Origin: Prorocentrum cordatum | Taxonomy: Eukaryota; Sar; Dinophyceae; Prorocentrales; Prorocentraceae | Assembly: GCA_963575745.1 (NCBI GenBank) | Contig: CAUYUJ010017971.1 | Location: 413,894-477,893 of the forward strand | Direction: 5' to 3' | DNA length: 64,000 bases | In this document: positions 21,611 through 32,800 of the stretch, in pieces | How the letters are laid out: every line of letters starts with the position of its first letter | How positions within the stretch are numbered: the first letter of the stretch is position 1 | The notes under the pieces: model-generated | Databases searched by the model: none | The model's input: only the letters and a program-made list of their open reading frames with translations | What the model was told of the DNA's origin: nothing | Program-made: the position numbers and the translations under genes

Positions 21611-22619
21611 CAAGATCAACATAACAGGCATGGCGTTTAGGAAATATTCACGACCATGCGGGTGCAACAGTTATGTTGATTCGAAGTGTTGAAATCCCAA
21701 CGATGGTGTTCTGGCACGATTCCAAATCGTCAGGAAGCAACAGTCAGGTTGATCCGTGGCGTGGAAACTCCGAGAACAATGTTTTGGCATGCTTCAAGGT
21801 CTTCAAATGGTTGTCTTCCAACGAGATAGTTCCCTCACTGGAAGTGAACCGCTGTAGAGGCCTGTGAAGAGCGAGCTTGGAGGGAGGGTGAATTGCAACA
21901 TCGTTGATGGCTCTTGGGTTTACACTGGTCCTCCTCTTCCTCCTTCTCCTCCTCCAGCCTCCTCTCCCCTTTTTCCCTTCTCCGCCTTCTCCGAATTATT
22001 CATCCTCCCCCTTATTCCTCCATGCCCTTCGTCATGGATTCGCTACTTCCTCCCCGTCTTCCTCGTCCTTCACTTCATCCCTCCCCCACCTCTCTCTCCT
22101 CCTCCTCTGCCTCCTCCTCCTCCTCCTCCTCCTCCTCCTCCTCCGCCTCCTCCTCATCCTCCTCAGCCTCTTCCTCCTCCCCCTTCCCGAGCCTCGTCCT
22201 CCCGACCCTTCCTCAATATTTGCCTCTTTCTGGGGGGAGGAGGGGGGAGAAAGAGGGAGGAGGAGGTGGGAATTGGGGGCAGAAAAAAATGGTCCATCGA
22301 CTGTATCCCTGCATCCCTTTGCCACTGCCTCCTGCATCGAATAAACCCCTTACCCAATGTCACCGTATCCATCCTACCGCTCCGTAATGCATCAAGAAAA
22401 TCCGAAGACATGTGGAGGCCAATCCTTCCAGAGGCCTTCTGGAAATATGCTGAACGAGCGCAGCCAGGAAACGCATTACGACATAACATGGGTGGGCCAG
22501 AAAAGGAGAGCGACAAGGGCGACACCAACAACATGCTCACGAGGTGCCGTAGGACATGTAGTCAATGGCCTCCAAAAGCTCTGGTGGAATTAATCGTATG
22601 GAGGTATTCGAGTTCAATA
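21611..22619. other. Intergenic with a TCC microsatellite
   Basis: A pyrimidine tract with (CTC)n at 22,095-22,175 dominates; the rest is unremarkable and AT-richer. ORFs across the tract are repeat-driven. No gene recognised. Confidence 0.5.
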
Positions 22620-22850
22620 TTAATCGGACCAGAAGGCATCCTGGCCACGGCTCAACTGTATTGAGTCACCGCTGCAGCGTGGCGGGACGGTGACCATCAA
22701 CACCAGCGAACCCCGCCGCATACGCCGAACAACCTTCTCGACCACCTCGGCCTCGTGCTCCCACTGGCGCCCGTCCTCCATGCGATAGAAACCGCCTCGA
22801 GGGGGGGGGGGATGCGGAGCGTGGCTCAAGAATCGGGTACACGCTGACAT
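22620..22850 (-). CDS. Possible exon of an unknown protein
   Basis: The minus strand reads GGFYRMEDGRQWEHEAEVVE then KVVRRMRRGSLVLMVTVPPR, a balanced non-repetitive segment at about 22,665-22,805, inside a 76-codon frame. No family recognised. It sits next to a G-run and has no visible neighbour exons. Confidence 0.3.
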   Translation of the reverse strand: MSACTRFLSHAPHPPPPRGGFYRMEDGRQWEHEAEVVEKVVRRMRRGSLVLMVTVPPRCSGDSIQLSRGQDAFWSD

Positions 22851-24689
22851 GGTTTACGGATCTGTGGATCTGGCGCGTGGGCGCCAAGCCCGCGGATCGG
22901 GAAACATGCCCCCCGAAAAAGAAGGCCAGTGCGGCCACATCAGGCGACGCAGCGCGCTGACTTCGCATGGGAACGGAACCCGCCGCAGATCCGCGCACCT
23001 CCACCCGTGCAACCCCGAGCGCGCAGCCGAACACGAGAAGGCTCGTATCCCAGGGGGCCGTGCGCCCTCCCGTTCGGCAGGCGCAGACACGCATCCCCAG
23101 GGCTCCACAGGGAGGCCCTGCGATGTGGAGAGGCCAGGGCCAGCGGCGACGTGCACAGTACAGTCGGACTTGGTTGGACAGGACACGCGAGAGGACACAA
23201 GACCCTTCCGAGGGCCACATCGCCATAGGGAGTGTAAGGAGGCACGTGTCGCGAGGCAAAGGACACAAGGGTACCCTTGAGCTGGCAGGGTCGACCTACT
23301 AATCCGGGCCGACTATACGCGGCGCGAGGCCAGGAGAGGGGAAGCGCGGGCAGAACGGGCCGGCGCTCCCACGCAGCGGCACCGGGCCCCAGGCTCAGCC
23401 AGCGGCAGGGAAAGAGAGAGAGAGAGAGAGAGGCTGGGCGCGGGCGTGAGGCGCTGGCTCTCGGGGGAGTCAGCTCGCAGTGCCTACTCCAAGTTTCTTG
23501 ATAAGCGTCGGGGGGGCGTCACCCCCGCCGACAGCCCCACATCGACCCCGGTCGCGGGCAGCCGCCGCGCGCCGAAGACGCTTCGACTCCCGTCGCGGCG
23601 CGACGACGAGGCGAGGTTGACCCCTGTCGGGGGGGTACCCCCCCACGCATACAAAGAAACCCAGAGTGGGTGTGCCGTGCCCCGTGTCGCACCCGAGTCG
23701 CGGACGCAAGCGGGAAGGGAGTCCGAGAGCCAAACGTAGACGCACAGTAAACAAACACGAAAGAAATTGCGAAAACTGCCGATCGCATACTTGCGGAATG
23801 CGCAGACAAAAGTGCACGCGCAAACCCCCTCACACACGAACGTCCACACGCGTTTGCAAAATAGGGCCGAAGTGCCTTCCAAATTTCCAGTCAAACTGAT
23901 ACGACCCACAATGCCTTCAAACCCACGCTACCACGTAATACATTCAACTGAAAGCTACTACCACGCGCGCTTCGCGCGCGCTGAGGTTCTAGCTCCGGAG
24001 AGGCTCTTTGCGGTTACACTCGGGTGCAGTGGCTGGTCATCGGGAATCTTCGAACTGTCCAGGGCTGGCGTGGGTGATGAAAGTAAGGTGGGCAGACTTA
24101 GAGTGCAGGGCGTTTCCTGGAGCGTATGAAGGTTGTCTTGGGGCTCGCTCAGAGGCGCCTTGGGAGATCCTCGGAGCCTCCTGAAGGCTGTTCGTGGCCT
24201 CTGGGGAAATGGTTGGGCCGTCTTGGCGCATCTTGCTTCTTTTCAGGAACTCTCATGTGGCGTCTTGGCGCTCTCTTGGACCGACTTCGGGCTGTCTTGG
24301 CTTCTTCCGCAGGCGCTCTTGGGCCGTCTCGGGATCCTCCTGGAGCGTTCTGGGACCGTATTCAAGCTTTCTTCGGGGTCTGCGGAATCGACTTGAGGCT
24401 CTGCAGGAAAAAAGCCTGTGGACAGAAAGCACTGAAACACCTGGGCGTCGTGGGAGCGATTTGAGGATGTCTGGGGCCTCTTAAGCCTTTCGGGGCATCT
24501 TCGGGCCTCTTTTGAAGCATCCTGTGGCCTCTTGGGGCCGTCCTCGAAATACCGTGGAGAGTCTTGGGCCAGCCTGGGCAGTGCCGCCGGCCTCGGAGCG
24601 GCATCCGGAGCCATCCTGGAAGACTCCAAACCGACACATGACACCCAGAACTCCCAGACCCCCGGGCGACGGAATGGCAACAGGGGGGA
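22851..24689. other. Intergenic, no gene recognised
   Basis: GC-rich sequence with many overlapping open frames on both strands and no motif. Contains a (GA)n run at 23,418-23,435. At 24,130-24,560 a loose repetition of CTTGGG/GGCGTCTTGG phrases, perhaps an old minisatellite, abuts the LINE leader. Confidence 0.45.
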
Positions 24690-25413
24690 AGGGGAGGGGG
24701 TTTAACTTTGTCGACGGGCAGAGGGAGGTAGGGGGAGAGGGGAAGGTTTCTTAGGAGGAGGCCGCTTCTTAGAAGGCGCCGGCCCTACATCTACAGCCAA
24801 GGCCCGCGCCTTCTCGGAAGCAGGGGTGCTTCTACGAAGCCTTCCCCCCTCCCTCCACCCCCCTCTGCGCGTGGCCGATGTAGGCCGCCCCGGGGCCAGG
24901 GGGCCCGGGAGCGGGCATCCCCTCTGCAGCCCGCCCTCGGCAGCGGTCGCGAAAGACGGCGCCACTTGGGGGCCGTCCTCGGCGCCCGCAGGCCGAGAGA
25001 CCCCTGTGCGATCCGACTTTCCTCGCGGATGCCTAGCGGGGGCTGGGACAGCTGAGGGAGCGCGTTTCACGGGCGCTTGCCTTGAGAACATTCGGCGGCG
25101 CGTTTGAACCGGGGGGGGGCCCTCCAAACATCCGGCGCCGTCGAACAGAACGGGGGTACTCCCCTCCTCCCTCCCCCCTCCCCCCCCCCCTCCCCCCCCA
25201 GTCGCCGCGACCTGCTCGAGGTGTTTGGGTGCAGGCCACAGTGGCCTGCGACACCTCCGCGGTCGCGCGACCACGGGCGCCGCCACGCCGCGCGGCCCCG
25301 ATCTGGATCCGGCCTGGCACCGCCGCCGCCGCAAGGAGCGTGCCAACGCACGAGTGCTCCTGCGGCTTGGTGCGGCGGCAGGCCTACTGGTCAAGCACCA
25401 CAGCAGCGGCAGG

Positions 25414-26781
25414 ATGGCGCTGGGAGACCGTGCATCGTCACGTTCTACAGGCCATACACCAACCTGGCGCTGCTCCTTCGTGAAGTGCAGCCAGGACAAC
25501 TTCGCGTCGAGAACGACATGCAGAGGCTGCGGAGCGCCCAAAGGAGGAGGAGGTGGTGGCCAGAAGGAAAAGGCCAAGCCCCCCTGGAGGAAGCGCTCTG
25601 CATCGGCAGACAGAGGAGGACACGGGCGTGGAGCTGCAGCAGAAGACCAAGGGGAGGCAGATGCAAGAGGGCCAGCGACCTCGGGCAACATCGGCATCCT
25701 GCCCATGCTGCCGAACCAGGCGCAGCACCACCCCAGCTGGCTCTCCGCCCCGCCGATCGCCGCAGGACTCAAGCGCCACAGGGAGTCCTTGCGCAAGGCG
25801 ATGGTGGCGGCGGCGGAGGCGGTGAGGGCGATCCGCAGCATGCCCCCGGAGCAGGTCTCCCCGCAGCGCCTCAAGCAGGCGGAGAACGAGTATGCTGCGC
25901 TCCACTGCCAGGTCATCCTCGCTAAGGACCCGACCACGCGCATGGAGAAGCAGGAGCAGTTCGTCAACAAGGCCAAGAAAGCGCTGTCGGCCGCCAAGGA
26001 CGCCCAGTTTGCCACGGAGCTGGCGGCGGAGGCGTGCAAGGCGGAGGCGGTCAAGGCCCAGAAGGAGTACCAGCACGCGCAGGAGTTCATGGCGCAGATG
26101 GCGCAGCTGGAGCACTGGTGCGCCTACCCGCCGCAGGGAGGAGCCCACGCCGCTGAGGAACCAGTCGCGCACAAGTTCGCCAGTGACGCGGCGGTGCCGG
26201 ACGACAGCGACGAGGAGATCGAGGACGCGGACGACGACGGCTATGGAGGAGGCTCGTCAGGGCAGCAGCAGATGCCAGTGAGGCCAGCATGGTCACACAC
26301 AGGCACGGCCCAAGATCAGAACCGCGTGGCGAAGCTGGAGACACAGATGGGGTCCATGCAGGACACGCTGGGGCAGATCCTCGCAGCGCTCAATGGGCGC
26401 CCCCTCCAAGGCCAGCCATTGCAGGCCGCAGGAGCGGAGGATATCCCCGTTCCAGGTGGAGGGAGGCTGCCCACCAGCCAGAAGAGCGCGAGCGCAGGCA
26501 AGGCAGCCAAGTCCCCAGCCAAGGCGTTTGCGGAGCCGCCGCCGCCAGGCCAGAGGAGGCTGACCCTATCGTCTGGAGGAGCTGCCACGGACAGCGCAGA
26601 GGGAGCCGTCAAGGTCATGAAGGACGAGAATGGCGACCCAGTTGTGGTCGAGGTGGCGGCAGCCCGATCCCCACTGCAGGAGCTGCAGCAGTGCCAGGCG
26701 CCGTCCGCCGCCGACGAGAACGCCATGAGCGACGTCAGAGTGGGGCAGCGGCTGGACGCCAACGGGCGGCCGTTGGGCTAG
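25414..26781 (+). CDS. LINE ORF1, RanBP2-type zinc finger and coiled-coil protein
   Basis: 455 aa from the first in-frame ATG (25,414); the frame is open further upstream to a TTG at 25,225. Near the N terminus WRCSFVKCSQDNFASRTTC and then RGCGAP fit a RanBP2-type zinc finger (W-x-C-x4-5-C...N...C-x2-C), a fold that can bind single-stranded RNA. Then follows a Gly/Lys-rich linker, a long Ala/Lys/Glu/Gln-rich helical region (about residues 130-230, e.g. KQEQFVNKAKKALSAAKDAQ), an acidic patch (DDSDEEIEDADDDG) and a second short coiled coil (NRVAKLETQMGSMQDTLGQI). Its likely role is as RNA-binding chaperone of the LINE particle, by analogy with other ORF1 proteins. It ends 83 bp before ORF2, in a different frame. 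Confidence 0.75.
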   Translation: MALGDRASSRSTGHTPTWRCSFVKCSQDNFASRTTCRGCGAPKGGGGGGQKEKAKPPWRKRSASADRGGHGRGAAAEDQGEADARGPATSGNIGILPMLPNQAQHHPSWLSAPPIAAGLKRHRESLRKAMVAAAEAVRAIRSMPPEQVSPQRLKQAENEYAALHCQVILAKDPTTRMEKQEQFVNKAKKALSAAKDAQFATELAAEACKAEAVKAQKEYQHAQEFMAQMAQLEHWCAYPPQGGAHAAEEPVAHKFASDAAVPDDSDEEIEDADDDGYGGGSSGQQQMPVRPAWSHTGTAQDQNRVAKLETQMGSMQDTLGQILAALNGRPLQGQPLQAAGAEDIPVPGGGRLPTSQKSASAGKAAKSPAKAFAEPPPPGQRRLTLSSGGAATDSAEGAVKVMKDENGDPVVVEVAAARSPLQELQQCQAPSAADENAMSDVRVGQRLDANGRPLG

Positions 26782-26864
26782 TTTACCCGGGCCAGCCCCC
26801 GCTACCGTCTTCAGCGGCGACGGAAGCGACAGGGGGGTGTGGCCCGGTAGACAGAGCCGCCACA

Positions 26865-29800
26865 ATGACTTCATTTTCAGAGGCGCTGCCAAGGAGTGGT
26901 GCTGACACGCCAATTCCAAACACAGCAGCCGACTTGGCAGTGCTGAGGGCAGCATGGCCAATCTCCATCGACAAGGGCTTCGTCGAGTATGGAGAGCAAT
27001 ACCTTCACAGCTCCACCAAGGGAGTACTGTCCAAGTGCTCGCGTCTGCAAGGCGATTTTGATCCAAGCCTGTTTGAGACGCTACTCATCTACACGGATGG
27101 CTCGGGCGGCAGCACGCACGGTCATCTTCCTGGGCCGCCGGCCTGGGCATTCGTCGTGCTGGGCTACACGCACGACGACGAGTTCGTGCTCATCGGCACG
27201 ATGGGCGATGCGATGCCGACGCTGGGGGAACAGTTCAGCCAGCCGTCAGGTGCCGCAGAGATATGTGCGATGATTGCCGCGATCCTCTGGCTCATGCAGC
27301 TCCAGGTGGCTGTGGACGAGACGGGCAGGCACGCGCAGCTGCCAGTGATCAGCTTCTACACCGACAACAACTACGTGGTAGACATAGGGAGAGGAGGTGC
27401 CGCGCTGGAGCACTACGCGCCGTACGCCAGCTTCCTGGACAGCATCGTCAAGGTGCTGAGACACAGCGCCGAGGACGTCCTCTGGTCGCACGTCGGCGGC
27501 CACATGGCGGACCCGTGGAACGAGCTCGCCGACACCGTCGCCACGCTGGCCAGAGGCGGCCTCATCGCGTGGCCCAACGGCTTCGACCTCTGGGAGCGCA
27601 TGGAGCAGGTGCTGCCGCAGGCGCCCTGGCTGTGGCTCAGTGTTGCCCCTCAGGCCGAGAGACTCCAGTACCCGCTCCCAGGCCTCCCCGTCCCTGTCCT
27701 CGAGGCCCCGTCCCAAGGCCTCCAGAGCTTTCTCCTGAAGCACCTGTCCCAGGGAGACATCGCCTCTCAGGGCGAGGGCCGAGGCAAAAGGAGGGGGGAG
27801 GAGCAACACAGCAAGCCACGGAAGCTACGGCTAGCAGTGGCCAATGTCCTGACGCTCGATCCCAGGAAGTCCAGGGTGAACAAGGGGAAAGCCTTCACAG
27901 GTGTCCTCATCCCAGGTAGGATGCAGTCCCTAGCGCAGCAGTTCGGGGACGCGGGCTACCACCTGGTCGGCACGCTCGAGACCAGGGTCCCTGCCGAGTC
28001 CGTCGTGAGAGTGGGCCACTACATGGTGCTCCACACTGCTGCCGAAGAAGGAGGACGCTTCGGGGTCTCGCTGTGGATCAACACGGTGGGCCGGCTTGGC
28101 GAGGACGGCCCCACCCTGCAGGAGCAGCACGTGGCGATCGTGCACAAGGGGCCGACCCGCTTGCTGGTGTGTATCAGGGCCCCCTTCCTCAACTGCGACA
28201 TCCTGGTCGGACATGCCCCACACAGCCACAGGCCCCCGGGGGAGATTAGGGACTGGTGGGAGCACACCCAAAGGATCGTCGACAAGAGGCCCGACCCCAG
28301 CCCGTGGCTCTTCTCCCTGGTCGACGCCAACGCCCAGGTGGGATCGGTCCCCACGGTCGGCATCGGGGAGTACGGAGCGCAGAAGGAGAACCTCCCAGGG
28401 GCCTGCCTCCGCAAGTACGTCAAGCGCACAGACTCCTGCCTGCCCTCCACGCTGGCCCAATCCAGAAACAATGTCTACGCCACGTGGACTCCATCGAGGG
28501 CCAGGTCCGCTGAGGACGGCAAGCGCATATATTACATCGCGGTACCACAGGAGCTGCTACAGCATGTGGGCGAACAAGGGGTCAACGACAACATCGAGCT
28601 TGCGGTCTCCCACAAGGACCACGCAGTGGTGGACCTGGAGGTGCAGCTCCCGCAGGGCCAAGAAGGGGAAAGACCGCCCAGGTGGCAGCGCCCCAAGGTG
28701 GACAAGACCAAGCTCACCACGTTCTCTTGCCAAGCGAGGTTCGACGAGCTGATGGGGCAGGTGCAGCACCCGGCAGCGAACGTCCACCCCAACGATCATG
28801 CGGACTACCTCGACAGCCAGGTCTTGAAGGCGGCAGAGGAAGCCTTTCCGCTGGAGCCCAAGGCGCCGAAGCCGACATGGGAGTCGCCAGCCACGCAGGA
28901 CCTCTGCCATGTCAGGGCACTGCTCCTAAGGACCACAAGGAGGGCCAGGAACCGCCTGGGTCACATCATGCTGGTGGTCACGATGGCGGCGTGGGCCAAC
29001 TGCAGCGGCCAGGGGATGTGGCACAACCTGAGGACAGCACAATGGCAGGCATCGACAAGACGCAGGGTCACGTGTGACAAGGTCATGGAACCATGCCGCA
29101 CGGCGCTGCAGGACTACCGCCAGGTGCAGGACTTCTCGGCCATGGTCATGGGCCAGCAGCACCCCGCGAAGATAAAGAAGCAAGGAAGAAGAGCGACGCA
29201 GTACCCCCAGGGCCACACCTCGAAGCGCGTGTCCTTCAACGAGGTGCCCGACTTTGACGTCCCAGCTGTAGCAGGGGACGTCCAGGGTACTACAGCATGG
29301 GCACGATGGCCAACGGCTACTTGCAGCGCAGCCATCGATTCGCCGCTCCCGTGGGACGACGGCGAGGACAACAGCGACCTGGAGGAGCCAGACAGGCCCC
29401 GAGGCCCTCACGTCGAGGGCTACGCGGGACACGCTGGCGGCAGATGGTGTTTGGGCCAGAGTGAAGGCATGCTGCAACCCAATCACGACGAGCTCTTGTT
29501 AACTCAAGCCGTCGGGGAAGCATCGGACAACCTGAGACGGACCAACACCAGAAGGAGCCAAGCACCCGCAGTACAGCAGGGCGAAGCTCAGCAGCCTGCG
29601 GACATGTGCGACCCGCCGTGGGAGGACGCAATTGACGAGGAGGAAGACTTAAGGGAGCACATGGAGGAGCGCTCCACCTACTGGGTCTACAACCTTGCGG
29701 AGGCGGAGGGCAGCCACAGATCTTGGAAGCTGTGGTGTGTACCTGTCGTCAAACGTCTACTTCGGCGGCATCCTGTGAGGTTACGTGCCATCCAGGACAC

Positions 29801-32800
29801 CAGGGACGGCGAGGCCAAGCACATCGACCGCATCGCAGAGGATATCTGCGAGGCCGCGTGGAGCAACACAGTGGACCGCAGGGCCGGCATTATCAACTGG
29901 ATCTGGTGGCAGGATCGCCAGGGCGAGCATGACAGCAGGGACAGGCTGGTGGCGGAGCACTGGCGCACCCTGGACAACATACGTGCCGAGTTTCGTGGAG
30001 TACTTGGAAGGCGGGCTCCGCCTGAAGGCACAAGGCGACGTCGCAGGCTTGAACCAGACCCACCAGCAGGCGCAGGTGCTGACCAGTGGCGAGGTGAAGC
30101 TGATGAAGGCAGCCATGTTTTGCCGAAGTCAGAGCGGGACGCCTCGGTGCTCCTCGAGCCGAGAGCGTCCCAAGACGTCGCCACTAGTTCGCCGGATGCC
30201 TCGAAGGGCCACGCTTTGCCAAGGTCAGAACCGGCAGCCTCGGTGCTCCTCGAGCCGAGTGCTGCCTCACGCGTCGCCACGTCGCCGGATCAAAACAAGC
30301 AGTCCAGCAAGAGAGGCACCTACAGCCTGCAGCCCAAGCTACAGAGGCCCGACGGACACCTGTTCCACGAGCGCATGGCGGTCAGCCCGACCCAGACGCT
30401 CATCAAGGCCTTAGAGGAGGTGGGGGACGACTGGGAGACCCTGCTGCCGACCCTCTACTGGATGGCGAACATAATCCAGACCAAGACTGAGGCTCTGAGC
30501 CAGTGGTGCTGGAAGCTGGTGGGCGCAGATATCCTGGCCTCTCACCGCCAAGATGCTCGAGATCAGTACCATCGCATTGCAGGAGACATACGCGACGCAT
30601 GGGACAAGAGGCAAACGGACGTAGCGTTTGCACGGCTGAGGGGAATGGGCATTGGTTCTCAGAAGCGCATGTTGAACAAGTGTCTCCCGTCGGTCAAGCT
30701 CCTCGACGGCACGTACGCCACGTCGCAGGCCCAGATGGGGAACAGGTGGCTCCAGCACTTCAGCCTGGTAGAGTTCGCGGCGGACGTGCCGATCGTGGAC
30801 CTCCACAAGCTCATGCAGGCGCAGCTTGAGAAGGGAAGCCTGATGCCAGACGTACTCGACCCCAGCTGCGTCCCGACGTTGGCGGACATGGAGCGTGCGA
30901 TGAAGATCACAAAGGACTCAGCGCCAGGGGTCGACGGCCTGATGGGGAAGCTCTTCCGCACACAGCCGAAGACACTGGCGGCGGCTTACCACCCACTGGC
31001 AACCAAGTTTGCCTGCACAGGAGTGGGGCCGGTACAATGGAAAGGAGGCTTCTACAGACACCACCACAAGAAAAAGCAGGCCGAAGAGTGCGGCAACCAC
31101 AGGTGCTTCGCGGTCACGGCCATGGTGGGCAAAAGGGTGAGGCACTTCTACCGGTCAAAGGTGGCGGAGTACTTGCCACAAGCCGTTGGAGACCGCCAAT
31201 TTGGAGGCGTCAGGCGCAGAGGCACTCAGCATGCGTCTGTGGTCACCAGGATGCTGCAGTCAGCGGCGTCCGCCAACATGCTGTCCTTCGCGGCAATCTT
31301 CATGGACGTCAAGAACGCATTCTACTCCATGGTCAGGGAGCTGGTGCTGCGCACGCCCATGGACAAGGCAGACAAGGACGCGATCGCCGAGTCCACGGCC
31401 GTCCCGCCCACGGCCCTGGAGATCCTGAAGAAGAAGCTGGAGGAGGACATGCCGCTGCTCCACCGTACGGAGGCCAGTGAGCATCTGAAGGCATTGGTCG
31501 AGGAGCAGTACACGGCCTCATGGTTCGTCTGCGAGAGCTCAGACCACGTTGCCCTGGGTACCAAGTCCTCGATCCCAGGCCAACCCCTCGCTGACCAGAT
31601 CTACGAGATCGCCATGGCGGAGGCCATCAGGATCTCAGAGGCGAGGATCGAGGAGGAGGGCTACGGCATCTTTGTCACAGGTGCCAACGTACGCTCGCTG
31701 GCGCAGCAGCTCGACAGCGACCTCGACTTCGAGAAGATACCAGGCCACAGCGTGGCCTTTGCGGACGACGGCACATTCTTCTTCATCGGCAAGGCTGAGG
31801 AGGCGATGGATGCGGTGGCGGTCATCGCGGGCATCGTCCTGGACACTTTCGCGGAGTTCGGCCTCATCCTCAACCTTGACCCTGGCAAATCGGAGGTGCT
31901 CTTTGCCTTCGCAGGCCAAGGGGCGAAGGGATCGAGGAGGACCCTATGGCATGAGTGCCATGGAAGGGTCAAGCTCAGGTCGAAGCACTACGAGGGAGCC
32001 GTCATCCACGCAGTGCACAACCACGTGGCGCTGGGGACGCTCATCGACGACCACGGCGCGGTGTACCCAGAGCTCTACCGCCGTGCAGCCACCACTACAG
32101 CCGCTCTCAGGAAGCTGAGAGAGAAGGTCTTCCGCAGCCACCAGCTGGACCTGCCTACCAAGAGGGTATTCGCTGACGCCCTGGTATGCTCGTCGAGGTG
32201 CTTCTCACAAGGCAGCTGGCCAGGACTCACGAGGGCGGAGGCCAAGTATCACCACGCCATGGTCATGGCAGTCTACAGGGCGGCGGCGGGGAAAAAGTTC
32301 GCCACCAAGGAGGACGGTGAGCTGGACCTCGACGCCTACCCAGAGGCGGAAGATGAGGCACTGCTCGCCAAGGTTGGAAGGGCTCGGCCGGAGGACCTGC
32401 TGAGAGTAGCGAGGCTAGGGCTTTTCGGCGAACTACTGCAAGCAGGACCACCCCTCGCTTTCGCGACGATGGCCCAGCTCCTCCTGCGGCCCCAGCATGC
32501 CAAGAGGCAGTCCTGGCCGCAGATGCTAATGGGGGACCTCCGCTGGCTGCAAGGCTACTCGGCGGACCTCCACGACCTTCCGGATCCCAGTGATGAGCTG
32601 AGGCCTTGGGAGATGATGATCATACGCTCGCACTCCTTGTGGAAGTACAGGCTCAACGACACGCTCAAGGCGGCGGCAGCACAGCTGAGCAGAGGTCACG
32701 CGGCGCGCATGGCAGAGAAGCGCTTCTTCGCCATAGTGCAGCCAGCGGGAGTGCCGTATTCCACAAGGGAAGGCAGCCCTTTCGGGGCCCCGCAGGCAGA

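Noticed and set aside
24702-26090. 462-codon minus-strand ORF across the LINE leader and ORF1
   Set aside because: Antisense shadow of ORF1; the plus frame has the zinc finger and coiled coil, the minus frame has no motif.
26289-26864. 192-codon upstream extension of LINE ORF2
   Set aside because: It overlaps the end of ORF1 in another frame, is Arg-rich without motifs, and a well-placed ATG exists at 26,865 after the ORF1 stop.
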